From Aquimarina atlantica (GTDB lineage Bacteria; Bacteroidota; Bacteroidia; Flavobacteriales; Flavobacteriaceae), in NCBI RefSeq assembly GCF_000626715.1, contig NZ_AQRA01000003.1, positions 434,001 to 498,000 of the forward strand: 64,000 nucleotides of DNA, in the 5' to 3' direction. The position numbers were made by a program, and so were the translations under genes. Under the pieces are notes generated by a model. The model saw only the letters and a list, made by a program, of their open reading frames with translations, ran no database searches and was not told the DNA's origin. Position 1 is the stretch's first letter; the number at the start of each line of letters is the position of its first letter. Below are positions 15,859 through 25,671 of the stretch, piece after piece.

Positions 15859-18156
15859 TTATGGAGTTGGCAGGTTTATACGTTCCATCAGAATACTTCT
15901 GTGAGCTTGATATAAGCTACTAAGCCCGCTGTTATACCCGTTAGTAATTCGTTTACGAGCAGTAAGATGAAAAGAAAGACGAGTAAAATATTCATTAGCT
16001 TTTATCCATCCTCCTTCTGTTAATGCTGGTTGTATCCCCACATTGATTAACCCGGCATCCGAAAACTCCTGAAGAGTTCCGCTATATCCGGGACAGGCAT
16101 GTGGTTGGTTCCCCGATGCATTTCCCGAAGACAATATAGTATCTCCAGAAACCGTATCAGATAGAGGAGGGTTAGGGGTATTAACTCGTAACCCTATCAT
16201 AGGACCAGGACATCTGCTCATTGTTAGCGCATAAGAATCAACAAATCCATATGGATCATTCGCTCTAAAATTAAAATTGATTTCGGTATTAAGTTCGTAG
16301 TCTTCTAAACGATACAATCCGCAACCTGCATTTACAATTGAAGTATCTGCAAAGGTTAGAGCAGAAAAATCAAAGTTTAATGGTTTGTTATGTATATATA
16401 AAGCAATCATATCTGTAGCATTGGCTACTGGATTACCATTACCGTCATAACCATCTACACGTACATAGAATGTTCCTGGTTTAGTTTCGCCTTGTACCTT
16501 GTCATATATGCTAGTCCTAAGCTGCATGTATCGACCAATTTTATCTGGTATCCAGTCAATATGATCGACATTCATTTCTCTCTGAATATTCCTGTAAGCT
16601 GGTACGCTCACAGCGGGACCACCATCAACTTTTAGCAATTGACTATAAAATGGTCCGACATCATCTCCGTTATAATTCGGTAAATTACGTTTAGAATAGC
16701 GAGGGTGCTTGTAATTTTGACTAACAAATACCCAAGGAATAGTTCCCGAACGTTTTATACGAATGGTATACCATTTTATTTTATTTTGCGCAGCTGTTTT
16801 GCTCACATCATACATACAACCAGTCATATCTATAGTGCCTCCCCAGGCTGCACAATCTACTTTGAAACCTGCCAGGCTACTATTTACCGAAATTTTTCCA
16901 CTTGGCTCTAAGTCATTGTTAAAACCATTACGATGTAGTTGAGAAGGAAAAAAAGAAGCGGTTGTATTTTGATTTCCCCCTATAAAAACATTCCCTAAAC
17001 TGCCAATCAAGTTTCCGTTAAAACATGCAGACGAAGGTTGTATTTGCGATTTAGGTAAACAAAGGTTTATCCGTTTTTTGTTTGGAATGTTATAATAAGG
17101 AGCACTTTCATATAAAACAGTATTAGGAGCAAGGCTGGTAACTTTTACAATTACATCTGGATACGCAACTACATTAATGTTTTCGCCCGGAGCTTGATCA
17201 CTAGAATCCTCGATCCCTGGAAAACTCATATCGAATGAGAACCTAAAAATATAGTTTCCATTCATGTCGGTAATTGTATCTCCTAACAATCTTCTGTTCC
17301 CCTCTCCTGTATATGCATCTCCAGCTAGCTCTGCTGCTGTACGGTCGTATTCCTCAAAAGTTAATGTGATATTATTTGCGGGTTCTGTATTACATCTAAA
17401 ATATAACCCTTCAATAGCCTTTACTAATCGTAGATCTCTTACTCTTGAAGCATCAGCCAGAGAAACTTCTCGTTTCCTAGAACTGATAAGCTTATAGTTT
17501 GCAGCAGCAAATTCTGAAGCTTTTTCTTTCTTCTTGCTTACCAAATCAGGATTCTCTAACCTTCGGTATAGTAATTCGGTTTTTGGCTTGGTAGCCTGTC
17601 CTTCTAAATCAATTACGATAGGTTTAAAAGGAGCAGGATCTGGTGGAATTGGACCTATATCCTCTGGAATTCTCTCTGGATATAATTTTTCTATATACCT
17701 TTTGATTTTAGAATTCTTAAGGGCTTCTAGTAAACCAACATAGGTGTCAATTACAAAAGGTCCTCTCCAACATGGATTGAATAGACATCTTCCGCTATAC
17801 ATAGAAACATGACCATAAATAAGAAAATCATTAATGTTTACTGGTGTAGAACATTCGAGCACCAGGTCGTTAAAATCAGAATCACCTCCGGCATCATTAG
17901 ATAGAATTTCGAAAGAGTGATTGCCTCCTGTGGTTTTTGGAAATTTAATTTTGGTATCAGACTGTTGATATCCTTCTCCCGGATCGTTTTGTATGGCAAT
18001 TGCCCATTGATCACCTGTTACATTAACTGTAGTTCCCACAGTTCCCGAGTGAGTTCCGTTTCCGGTATCCGCCCCGATGACGATAAATCTTTGAGGATAA
18101 GAAGCAGATTTTGCTTTTACCTTAACATTCCAATCCCCCTGCATTGAAATAATCAT
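15859..18156 (-). CDS. 765-residue protein of unknown function, first gene of cassette
   Basis: 765 residues with no signal peptide, lipobox or clear membrane span. The N-terminal 110 residues look like a beta-sandwich ending in acidic NDAGGDSDFNDLVLE (about 88-102). The xDFNDLV ending recalls DUF4114-like, possibly calcium-binding domains. A Cys-bearing stretch (SMYSGRCLFNPCWRGPF) and a basic/proline linker (about 150-215) follow. After it come carboxypeptidase-regulatory-like text (DTITDMNGNYIFRFSF) and a long beta-rich remainder with scattered Cys. No enzyme motif is visible. I do not recognise the family. A second Met at residue 5 is an alternative start. It leads the operon with the DUF1360-like and Cys-Cys proteins. 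How it would leave the cell, if it does, is unclear. Confidence 0.8.
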   Translation of the reverse strand: MIISMQGDWNVKVKAKSASYPQRFIVIGADTGNGTHSGTVGTTVNVTGDQWAIAIQNDPGEGYQQSDTKIKFPKTTGGNHSFEILSNDAGGDSDFNDLVLECSTPVNINDFLIYGHVSMYSGRCLFNPCWRGPFVIDTYVGLLEALKNSKIKRYIEKLYPERIPEDIGPIPPDPAPFKPIVIDLEGQATKPKTELLYRRLENPDLVSKKKEKASEFAAANYKLISSRKREVSLADASRVRDLRLVKAIEGLYFRCNTEPANNITLTFEEYDRTAAELAGDAYTGEGNRRLLGDTITDMNGNYIFRFSFDMSFPGIEDSSDQAPGENINVVAYPDVIVKVTSLAPNTVLYESAPYYNIPNKKRINLCLPKSQIQPSSACFNGNLIGSLGNVFIGGNQNTTASFFPSQLHRNGFNNDLEPSGKISVNSSLAGFKVDCAAWGGTIDMTGCMYDVSKTAAQNKIKWYTIRIKRSGTIPWVFVSQNYKHPRYSKRNLPNYNGDDVGPFYSQLLKVDGGPAVSVPAYRNIQREMNVDHIDWIPDKIGRYMQLRTSIYDKVQGETKPGTFYVRVDGYDGNGNPVANATDMIALYIHNKPLNFDFSALTFADTSIVNAGCGLYRLEDYELNTEINFNFRANDPYGFVDSYALTMSRCPGPMIGLRVNTPNPPLSDTVSGDTILSSGNASGNQPHACPGYSGTLQEFSDAGLINVGIQPALTEGGWIKANEYFTRLSFHLTARKRITNGYNSGLSSLYQAHRSILMERINLPTP

Positions 18157-18773
18157 AATATACTTTTTTTAGTTAATATGGATTAATGAAGATTATAAAA
18201 ATAAAATAGAAGGTGATAGGGTTCAAGGTGTATAAGTCCCTTAATGAAAGGTGTTTATACTGTGTTTTTTTAGTGTTAATACCCCAGTTTTAGTGAGTGA
18301 TAAAACGGTGGAAATTATGCGTTTGGAGTTTTGTCTATATCGTAAAGAAATACTACTTTATGAAAAATGTCATTAATATTTATTACTAACTTTGTAGAGA
18401 GTTATTGATCACTTTATTACCTTTGATTGTTTCCTAGAAAATAATTATTGTTATCAATACGACGAGTATAGTTTCCTGAAACCTGTTTTTTTAAGGGCAG
18501 GATTCATAAAAATACGATACAATGAGTAAGGCTAAAAATTCTATATATAATCAGTCTATCTACCTATTACTTAATGTTGCAAATTACATTAATATAAAAT
18601 CTCCTTTTTCATAATAATTTTAATTTGATTACTAATGTATTACCTGCTATTTGAGTTTTTCATAACAATACTCATTTGGCATAATTATCCTATCTCGAAT
18701 GATTTTGTTAAACATCATAAAAACAGAATTATATCGAGGCCGTATTTAAATCCATATTAAACAAATCAACATT
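18157..18773. other. 617-bp intergenic region before tryptophan dioxygenase gene
   Basis: AT-rich. One TAnnTTTG match (TAACTTTG, 18387-18394, plus strand) lies about 380 bp before the dioxygenase gene. A pair of similar words, AAGGTGTATAA and AAGGTGTTTATA, lies near 18225-18260 just upstream of the 765-residue gene. A 30-codon frame from ATG 18522 has no recognisable content. Nothing else is supported. Confidence 0.35.
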
Positions 18774-19718
18774 ATGAATAGAGAAGAACTATTAAAAGCT
18801 ATAGACAAAAAGTATAAAGCAATGGGGCAGGACCCCGATGTACATCTATCTGGCTTATTGCACACAGAACCTATGAAGTATTGGGATTTTATACAGGTAG
18901 ATGCCTTATTAGGATTACAAACCCAACGAACACAATTACCCGATGAGATGGTGTTTATCATGTACCATCAAATTAATGAATTATTGTTTAAAATGATCCT
19001 TTGGGAAATGAGTCAAATTTCTCATACCGAAAATATAGAACCTAAAAAATTCGAAATGCATCTTATGCGTGTAAGTCGATATTTTGATATGCTTTCAAAC
19101 TCATTTGATATTATGGGTGAGGGGATGGAAATTGATCAATATATGAAGTTTAGAGATACGCTAACACCTGCGAGCGGGTTTCAATCTGCGCAATATCGTA
19201 AAATAGAGATCGCTTCTACAGAACTCATTAATCTAATCGATTTTAGATTCAGGAAAACCATAGACAGAAACACTCCTTATGCATATGCTTTTGATAATAT
19301 GTACTGGCAGGCAGCAGGCACAGATCATAAAACGGGTAAGAAGAGTAAATTGATGATCAATTTTGAAACGAAGTATAAAAAAGAATTGATCGAATGGATG
19401 AAAGAATACAATACGGTTAATTTATGGACTAAATTTAAAGAGCTTCCTGAAGAATACCAGCACAATACAGAGTTGATTAATGCTATGCGCCATTATGATC
19501 ATACGGTAAACATTAATTGGGTGATGCACCATTATGATGCCGCAGCAAAATATTTGGATCATGGAAAAGAAAATGTAGAAGCAACCGGGGGTAGTGATTG
19601 GCATAAGTATATGCATCCAAGATATCAAAGACGTATATTTTTTCCAGAATTATGGAGCGAGGAAGAACTAGAAAACTGGGGAATTAACAATCTTAAAGGA
19701 TACAGGGAAATTATGTGA
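18774..19718 (+). CDS. kynA: Tryptophan 2,3-dioxygenase
   Basis: 314 residues. The enzyme is a heme dioxygenase that opens the indole ring of L-tryptophan to N-formylkynurenine, the first step of the kynurenine pathway, in the cytoplasm. Family marks are YWDFIQVDALLGLQTQRT (about 36-53), MYHQINELLFKMILWEM (about 63-79; contains the substrate-side His), TPASGFQSAQYRKIE (about 128-142), and MHHYDAAAKYLDH near 246-258, where the proximal heme His should lie. Length fits the bacterial enzyme. No other kynurenine gene lies beside it, so it appears to stand alone after a 617-bp gap. Confidence 0.92.
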   Translation: MNREELLKAIDKKYKAMGQDPDVHLSGLLHTEPMKYWDFIQVDALLGLQTQRTQLPDEMVFIMYHQINELLFKMILWEMSQISHTENIEPKKFEMHLMRVSRYFDMLSNSFDIMGEGMEIDQYMKFRDTLTPASGFQSAQYRKIEIASTELINLIDFRFRKTIDRNTPYAYAFDNMYWQAAGTDHKTGKKSKLMINFETKYKKELIEWMKEYNTVNLWTKFKELPEEYQHNTELINAMRHYDHTVNINWVMHHYDAAAKYLDHGKENVEATGGSDWHKYMHPRYQRRIFFPELWSEEELENWGINNLKGYREIM

Positions 19719-19827
19719 TATAGTTTTAGTTTGTGTGCCTATTTTGATGTTATAGAAATTACCGGAATTTAAATTAATTTATTGATATTTGTGATCTTTT
19801 TAACAAGTTAAAAATATTAAAATTTCG

Positions 19828-21147
19828 ATGAGAAAAAATATTCTATATACCCTAATAATCTCTGCATTTGTATTGAGTTGTAATAAAGATGATGATTCAG
19901 AACGAAGTCCAGAAGAAAAAGAAGAAGTCATAGTTTTTGCAGATACTAATTTTAAAAGGGCACTAGTAAATGATAAAGTAATAGATGTAAATGAAGATTT
20001 TACTCTTGATGTCGATGCTGATATTAATAATGATGGAGAGATACAGTTGAGTGAAGCAAAACAAGTACAGTTTTTAGATGTTTCTAATAAAGGAATAACT
20101 TCATTACAAGATTTAAAGTATTTTATTAATCTAAATATATTAATGTGTACTTCTAATCAATTAACTCGTTTGGACTTAAGTAAAAACCCAAGACTTAGAA
20201 TTTTAAATTGTTCTTTTAATCAAATATCGAGTATAGATATTAGCCTTAATGAAAATCTTGCTATATTGAATGTAAATAATAATAAGTTAACCTCTATAGA
20301 TATTAATAATAACCTTAATCTCTCAACACTTTTATGTTCTTATAATTCAATTACCAGTTTGGATATTAGTAAGAACTCAAATATTTTCCATTTGTCATGT
20401 ACTTCGAACCAATTAACTAATTTGGATGTTAGTAATAACAATAAGCTTGAGATGATATATTGTGACGAAAATCAAATAACAGACTTAGATGTTAGCAATA
20501 ATTTTGAACTTAATACTTTAAATGTAAATTCTAATCGATTGACTACTCTTGATATTAGTAAAAATGTAAATCTTATAACTTTATCTTGTGACAAAAACCA
20601 ATTAACCAGTATAGATATTACTAATAACTCGAAGCTGACGTCATTTTACTGTGAAGAGAATCAACTTACTAATCTTGATATTAGTAAAAATCCTGATCTA
20701 TTAACACTATATTGCGGAAATAATGACTTAACTGAATTAGATGTTAGTATTCACTCTAAACTTACAACGTTAGCACTCGAAATTAATAAGTTGACTCAAC
20801 TTGATATTAGTAATAATAAAAATCTTGTGAATTTATGGTGTGGGTATAATGATTTGACTGATCTTGATGTTAGTAATCAACCTGACCTTCAATTCCTGCG
20901 TTGTAGTGATAATCCATTGACGGATTTAGATCTTAGCAACAATTCTAAACTTATGTCCTTAGTTTGTATTTCTAGTGGGTTAAGTAGATTGAATATTCAA
21001 AATAATAATAATAGTAATTTGGAATCTGTTTTAGCAAGAGGAAACAATAATCTAACTTGTATTCAAGTAGATAATGTAGCTTTTGCTGAAGAAAATTCGA
21101 AATGGGAAATTGATGATACCGCTACCTATAGTGTTAACTGTAATTAG
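19828..21147 (+). CDS. Leucine-rich-repeat surface lipoprotein
   Basis: 439 residues with a lipoprotein signal (lipobox FVLSC, Cys at about 18) and an acidic linker with DDDSE. A segment resembling a single calcium-binding loop (DINNDGEIQLSEA, about 65-77) precedes about fourteen leucine-rich repeats of 21 residues, pattern LTxLDxSxNxxLxxLxCxxNQ (about 85-400). Many repeats carry Cys at the same place. The C-terminus ends in VNCN without a type IX sorting domain, so it is expected at the outer membrane by lipidation. Such repeats bind proteins or other ligands; the partner is unknown. It stands alone between the dioxygenase gene and a small hypothetical gene. Confidence 0.88.
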   Translation: MRKNILYTLIISAFVLSCNKDDDSERSPEEKEEVIVFADTNFKRALVNDKVIDVNEDFTLDVDADINNDGEIQLSEAKQVQFLDVSNKGITSLQDLKYFINLNILMCTSNQLTRLDLSKNPRLRILNCSFNQISSIDISLNENLAILNVNNNKLTSIDINNNLNLSTLLCSYNSITSLDISKNSNIFHLSCTSNQLTNLDVSNNNKLEMIYCDENQITDLDVSNNFELNTLNVNSNRLTTLDISKNVNLITLSCDKNQLTSIDITNNSKLTSFYCEENQLTNLDISKNPDLLTLYCGNNDLTELDVSIHSKLTTLALEINKLTQLDISNNKNLVNLWCGYNDLTDLDVSNQPDLQFLRCSDNPLTDLDLSNNSKLMSLVCISSGLSRLNIQNNNNSNLESVLARGNNNLTCIQVDNVAFAEENSKWEIDDTATYSVNCN

Positions 21148-21272
21148 TAATTAGGATAAGGTAGTGAATATTATTGTGGAGTCACCAATCTTAAAGGATA
21201 TGAGAAAATTTCATAACCTCATTCTACCTATATGTAATTTTGATATAATGTCTAGTTTCTTAAAAACAGAGC

Positions 21273-21500
21273 TTAATTGGTATTAAGTTCTTGAAGTTCT
21301 CTTTCGGTAGCTTTTAGGAGTTTTTTTAATTTTCTTTTTGTAAATCTGCAATTAGAGTTTGATATATCTTCTGTTGTACGATACATTAGAGATTCGCAAT
21401 ATTTAATTCGATTAGCAACGGGGAGTTTTGAAATAACGTTTTTATAAAGCTGATCTAAATTCGTTAGTGAGTCTGGGGGATTCCTCTTAAATGAAAACAT
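21273..21500 (-). CDS. Small hypothetical protein
   Basis: 75 residues, mostly charged and probably helical (TKRKLKKLLKATERELQEL at the C-terminus), with no signal peptide or membrane span. No family recognised. Its composition is coding-like, but there is no promoter or operon support, so it may be spurious. Confidence 0.4.
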   Translation of the reverse strand: MFSFKRNPPDSLTNLDQLYKNVISKLPVANRIKYCESLMYRTTEDISNSNCRFTKRKLKKLLKATERELQELNTN

Positions 21501-21769
21501 TCTTGGCTGTAATTTTAGTCATATTAGGGCTGTCGGTTTTAAAAATTGGGGACCAACTGTCAAAGAGTATCAAATTTCATTCCCAAGTTTATGCAGAATA
21601 GTTAAATTTTTAATAAGAGTAAGTTTATTGATGTTTAACCGTATTTGCCATAAAAATATAAGAAACTGGTAGTGCGTAAAATAAGGTTGATTATGTTAAA
21701 TTGTTATTTTAATACCATTTTTGCTTCTAAAACGTTATTTTTAGTAACCTTAACCTACATTGTCCTTTT

Positions 21770-22636
21770 TTGAATCTTTATATAGTATCTTTATTATTGG
21801 TTGAAGAAGAACCTTCTAACACGTTACTCCAAAACATACTTGGGGTGTTTGTTACTGTTGGGATTGTTTCGATATGTATATATTATGTTTTACGATATTT
21901 AGAATCAATTTATGTAAAGTATAATAAAAAGCCCTATTTTATTCACCTTTATTTTACTCTAAAAAAATTACCACTTCATTTACAAGCATTCCTGGATGCG
22001 AATGATTTTTATGCTTCTCTGGATAAAAAAAGAAAACGATATTTTGCACATAGAACCGTTAGATTTTTAGAAAATACCCGTTTTGTAGGTAGAGAAGGGT
22101 TGGTTGTCGATGATTTTATGCGTATGCAAGTAACTATTATGGTTACACAGCTTACTTTTGGAATGCGCCATTATCTGTTAGAATATTTAAACACCATAGT
22201 TTTATATCCAACATCATTCTATTCGATTTTAAACAAAACAGAAAACATAGGAGAGTTTAATCCTATATCTAAGGCGTTAGCTTTGTCCTGGAAAGATTTT
22301 CAGAAAGGAAATTTACATCTGGACAAAGGAAAAAGTTTGGGGGTTCATGAAATAACACATGCTATTCATTATAACTCTATAAAAAACAATAATATTAGTT
22401 GTGAAATTTTTTATGACACTTTTTTATTGTTAGAAAAGTATCTGGGTGCCGAAGAAATAAGGAAAAAGATAGTAGAATCTAAGATATTGAGAGATTATGC
22501 ATATACCGATAAATTCGAATTTATTGCAGTTTTGGTTGAGGTTTTTATGGAATCGCCCAAGGAGTTAAAAAAGCAATTCCCCGAGATATACTATTATGTA
22601 GTACAGATGTTTAATTTTAGATATTTTGAGGATTAA
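21770..22636 (+). CDS. M90 (MtfA-like) zinc-dependent peptidase
   Basis: 288 residues. The only reasonable start is TTG 21770; there is no in-frame ATG between the upstream stop and this point. A membrane span near the N-terminus (about 21-43) is followed by a cytoplasmic domain matching MtfA: FVGREGLVVDDFMRMQVTI, FNPISKALALSWKDF and the zinc motif HEITHAIH (about 193-200, HExxH). A downstream Glu ligand may lie in YTDKFEFIAVLVEVF. In E. coli MtfA binds the glucose repressor Mlc and has aminopeptidase activity; there is no Mlc here, so the role is likely different. The N-terminal span is an addition also seen in other flavobacterial members as far as I recall. Confidence 0.85.
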   Translation: MNLYIVSLLLVEEEPSNTLLQNILGVFVTVGIVSICIYYVLRYLESIYVKYNKKPYFIHLYFTLKKLPLHLQAFLDANDFYASLDKKRKRYFAHRTVRFLENTRFVGREGLVVDDFMRMQVTIMVTQLTFGMRHYLLEYLNTIVLYPTSFYSILNKTENIGEFNPISKALALSWKDFQKGNLHLDKGKSLGVHEITHAIHYNSIKNNNISCEIFYDTFLLLEKYLGAEEIRKKIVESKILRDYAYTDKFEFIAVLVEVFMESPKELKKQFPEIYYYVVQMFNFRYFED

Positions 22637-22668
22637 TTAATCAATATTGGCAATTGGTTTTTTTGTTG

Positions 22669-23634
22669 CTATTTTCCTTCGGTAATAGATTTTAATATTG
22701 TTTTGGCATGGATTCTTGAGTTTTCGATAAACCAGACATGAGTGTCCATACCACCACATATTACACCAGCTAAATAGAGGTTTTTGATATTAGTTTCCAT
22801 GGTTTGTTCGTTATATTGAGGATATAACTTGGTATCGTTAGAGAGTTGGATTCCTATTTTTTGTAGAAACTCGAAATTTGGTTTATAACCCGTTAGTGCC
22901 AATACCCAGTCATTTGGAATGCTAAATTCCCCCTGTGGAGTCTGGAAATCGATCTTTTTGGGTAATATTTCTTTTATAGTAACATTGTAAAAGGCTTTGA
23001 TACTCCCTTCTTCAATACGATTTATGATATCGGGTCTTACCCAATATTTTACACGTTTTCCAATTTCTGGTCCACGAACCAGCATTGTCACCTCTGCTCC
23101 TTTTCTATAACACTCTAAGGCTGCGTCTACTGCAGAGTTACTCGCACCAATAACAGCTAGTTTTTGTTTAGCAAAAAAATGAGGATCTTTATAATAATGA
23201 GAAACTTTATCTAAATTTTCTCCCGGAACATCCATAGTATTAGGAAGGTCATAAAATCCGGTAGCAATAATTACATAAGTAGAAGTATATTGTTCTTTAT
23301 CGGTTTTGATATGAAAAACACCTTGTTTTTTATGTACTGCATTAACTTTCTCAAATAGATTAATATGTAGTTGGTTAGAAGTTACAATCCTACGGTAGTA
23401 TTCAAGAGCTTCATTGCGTTTTGGTTTGGCTTCATTGCTAATAAATGGGATATTATCAATTTCAAGTTTTTCCGAGGACGAGAAAAACTGCATATTAAGC
23501 GGGTAGTTGTATAAGGAATTAGTGATAACTCCTTTTTCAATAATACAATAATCCAGTCCTTTTTTCTTTGCTTCGAGGCCACAGGCTATACCAATAGGTC
23601 CGCCGCCAACAATTATCAAATCTACATGCTTCAT
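22669..23634 (-). CDS. ypdA: YpdA-family FAD/NAD(P)-dependent bacillithiol disulfide reductase
   Basis: 321 residues with a two-dinucleotide-binding flavoprotein fold: FAD site IIVGGGPIGIACGLEA (about 7-22), NAD(P) site AVIGASNSAVDAALE (about 149-163), and a C-terminal FAD contact YLAGVICGG (about 288-296). The stretch ITNSLYNYPLNMQFFSSSEKLEI is characteristic of YpdA, as opposed to thioredoxin reductase, which would carry a CxxC that is absent here. YpdA reduces bacillithiol disulfide in firmicutes, and several flavobacteria have bacillithiol genes. No other bsh gene is in the window. Confidence 0.85.
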   Translation of the reverse strand: MKHVDLIIVGGGPIGIACGLEAKKKGLDYCIIEKGVITNSLYNYPLNMQFFSSSEKLEIDNIPFISNEAKPKRNEALEYYRRIVTSNQLHINLFEKVNAVHKKQGVFHIKTDKEQYTSTYVIIATGFYDLPNTMDVPGENLDKVSHYYKDPHFFAKQKLAVIGASNSAVDAALECYRKGAEVTMLVRGPEIGKRVKYWVRPDIINRIEEGSIKAFYNVTIKEILPKKIDFQTPQGEFSIPNDWVLALTGYKPNFEFLQKIGIQLSNDTKLYPQYNEQTMETNIKNLYLAGVICGGMDTHVWFIENSRIHAKTILKSITEGK

Positions 23635-23781
23635 TAAAAAATCATATTGATAAAGTTCTAACTTTAATTTTAGAGGGATATCTTATTTTACTCTTGTAAA
23701 ACTAGTGATTTTTGTAATCTCTAATGCAAAAAAGATGGGGTTCTGTTATGTGCCCCACCTTTTGTAAGTAGTGTTTAACTA

Positions 23782-25551
23782 CTATTTAATAACTAACTTT
23801 TTCGTAACTGTTTTTTTCCCTAGTATAATGTTCAAAAAATAATTTCCTGGCAATAAAGAAGCAGTGTTTAGTATAATTTCCTGGTTGGTATTAAAATTAG
23901 TTTCCGAAATTTTTAACCCTGAGGCATCAAGTACTTTTACTATAATTGGAGTATTTGTTTCTATAGTATCAATTTTGACTTTCACTATGTTTTTAGAAGG
24001 GTTTGGATATACGATTACTTTAGGATTATTGTCGTTTATCTTTTTTATAGGTGGATCAATTGGTTTTTTTTTACCTTCTTCTATGGTGTAAAATTTATTT
24101 ACTCTTAGTTTTGTATATGTATCAACATTTCCTGATGGCCAATAGATGGTTAATTTATCGATTTTTGGTGCTTTACCCAATCCAAAGTGAACTCGTAAGC
24201 TATTATGACCCATAAATGTATTTGAAGCAGAGACCTCTCTTTTTAGAGTAACTAATTTTCCTTTGATTTTGGTCGTTAACTCTAATCGAGCACCTAGTGC
24301 GGCTTTATTTGAAGGATTACCAATGAGTTTAATATTTACAAAATGATTTTTTACTGCTAAGTCATTTCTGAAAAGCCCTTTTACACCTTGACCAACAACA
24401 AAGAAATCTAAATCACCATCATTATCGTAATCTCCAATAGTTGCTCCGGTAGAATTCCCAGAGGTAGCTGTATTAATAAGATTAGTATTTTTTTCGGTAA
24501 AAGTACCATCTCCATTATTAACAAAATACCCACTACCCATTGCACTAGAAGCTGTAATGATAACATCTAAATCACCATCATTATCAAAATCTCCCCAGGC
24601 ATTGGCTAAGTTTTGATTGTTACCAGTGGTAAATGGGGTATTGGTACTTTGATATGTACCAGAATTATTAATATAAAATTTGTTTTCGACTCCAGAATAA
24701 TTGGTAAGGCAAATATCGAGATCACCATCATTATCATAATCTATTGCATTATAGCATTGTCCATCTTGTGGATCTTCTGCAAATGAGAGATCGGTATTCG
24801 TTAATTTTACAAATCCTTCGCTTCCGGTTTCAACTTGCAGATTTTTAAATAAAAAATCGTGTTTGATTCCTGTAGGACCAGCGGCAGGACCACTGGCAAT
24901 AAATAGATCTGTATCTCCATCTTCATCATAATCAGTCCAATTAGATACAGTGTAAGCTGCTTTTTCTGTAAGAAAATCGTAGGGTTCTGTTACTTCGGTA
25001 AAAGTCCCATCACTATTTCCTCGATATAAACGATTAGGAAATCGATTTGTTCCAAGAAATAAGTCGGCAAAGGTTAAAATAAAATCAACATAGCTATCAT
25101 TATTATAATCGCACCATTGTACACTCCAGGTTGCAGAATTAATCGTGTTTAAAATTGTATTCGTTTCTGTAAATTGGCCGTTACCGTCGTTAGCATAAAT
25201 TCTGGTTTGTAAGGTAGACGGTGCGGTAAACCGTGAATAGATTAGATCCAGATCTCCATCATTTTCATAGTCTGCCCAGCTACAACTGTTAAGTGATGTG
25301 GCAGTGGGGATTATTGTACTACCTTCTGCAATTTTAAAATTTCCATTTCCAAGATTTTTGTAAATGGTCCCGGCATAAAATAGATCTAGATTACTATCAT
25401 TATCAATATCTGCCCATCCTGTACCAAAATAGGTTCCTCGAATAGCCGAGTCAGATACTATAGGATTAATACTGTCTTTGATAAGTGTAAACTTTTGCGC
25501 AAAAGAGGTAATCGTAAAACTGTAAAAAATGAATAAGAATAAAGTTCTCAT
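23782..25551 (-). CDS. Secreted FG-GAP/VCBS repeat protein with ASPIC/UnbV domain and type IX sorting tail
   Basis: 589 residues from the ATG at 25551, which opens a clean signal peptide (MRTLFLFIFYSFTITSFAQ); an upstream ATG at 25590 adds 13 residues. About seven FG-GAP/VCBS repeats form an integrin-like propeller with calcium-loop motifs (DYDNDGDLD, DFDNDGDLD, about 40-380). An ASPIC/UnbV domain follows (GARLEL, NSLRVHFGLGKA, IYWPSG; about 395-480). The C-terminal type IX sorting domain (VYPNPSKN to KKLVIK, about 510-589) means export across the outer membrane and probable surface anchoring. The substrate or ligand is unknown. It is 120 bp downstream of the AraC-type gene on the same strand. 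Confidence 0.92.
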   Translation of the reverse strand: MRTLFLFIFYSFTITSFAQKFTLIKDSINPIVSDSAIRGTYFGTGWADIDNDSNLDLFYAGTIYKNLGNGNFKIAEGSTIIPTATSLNSCSWADYENDGDLDLIYSRFTAPSTLQTRIYANDGNGQFTETNTILNTINSATWSVQWCDYNNDSYVDFILTFADLFLGTNRFPNRLYRGNSDGTFTEVTEPYDFLTEKAAYTVSNWTDYDEDGDTDLFIASGPAAGPTGIKHDFLFKNLQVETGSEGFVKLTNTDLSFAEDPQDGQCYNAIDYDNDGDLDICLTNYSGVENKFYINNSGTYQSTNTPFTTGNNQNLANAWGDFDNDGDLDVIITASSAMGSGYFVNNGDGTFTEKNTNLINTATSGNSTGATIGDYDNDGDLDFFVVGQGVKGLFRNDLAVKNHFVNIKLIGNPSNKAALGARLELTTKIKGKLVTLKREVSASNTFMGHNSLRVHFGLGKAPKIDKLTIYWPSGNVDTYTKLRVNKFYTIEEGKKKPIDPPIKKINDNNPKVIVYPNPSKNIVKVKIDTIETNTPIIVKVLDASGLKISETNFNTNQEIILNTASLLPGNYFLNIILGKKTVTKKLVIK

Positions 25552-25671
25552 AAGCTCAAGATTTTTAAGAGTTATAAGATTAAAGTTCATTAAAACAGGA
25601 AGGGAATAGGTTTAGAATTATAATTTTTAACCTTTTTTATTAGTTACATCATATTCGAACTATAAGTGGTT

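Noticed and set aside
18522..18614. 30-codon frame in the gap before the dioxygenase gene
   Set aside because: No leader, family or promoter support; length is expected by chance in AT-rich DNA.
20100..21060. DNA-level repeats in the leucine-rich-repeat gene as a CRISPR-like array
   Set aside because: The 63-bp periodicity is in frame and explained by the 21-residue protein repeat; copies are diverged and there are no spacers.
23864..24091. Plus-strand hydrophobic frame opposite the type IX sorting domain
   Set aside because: It mirrors the FG-GAP gene's C-terminal coding sequence; no independent support.
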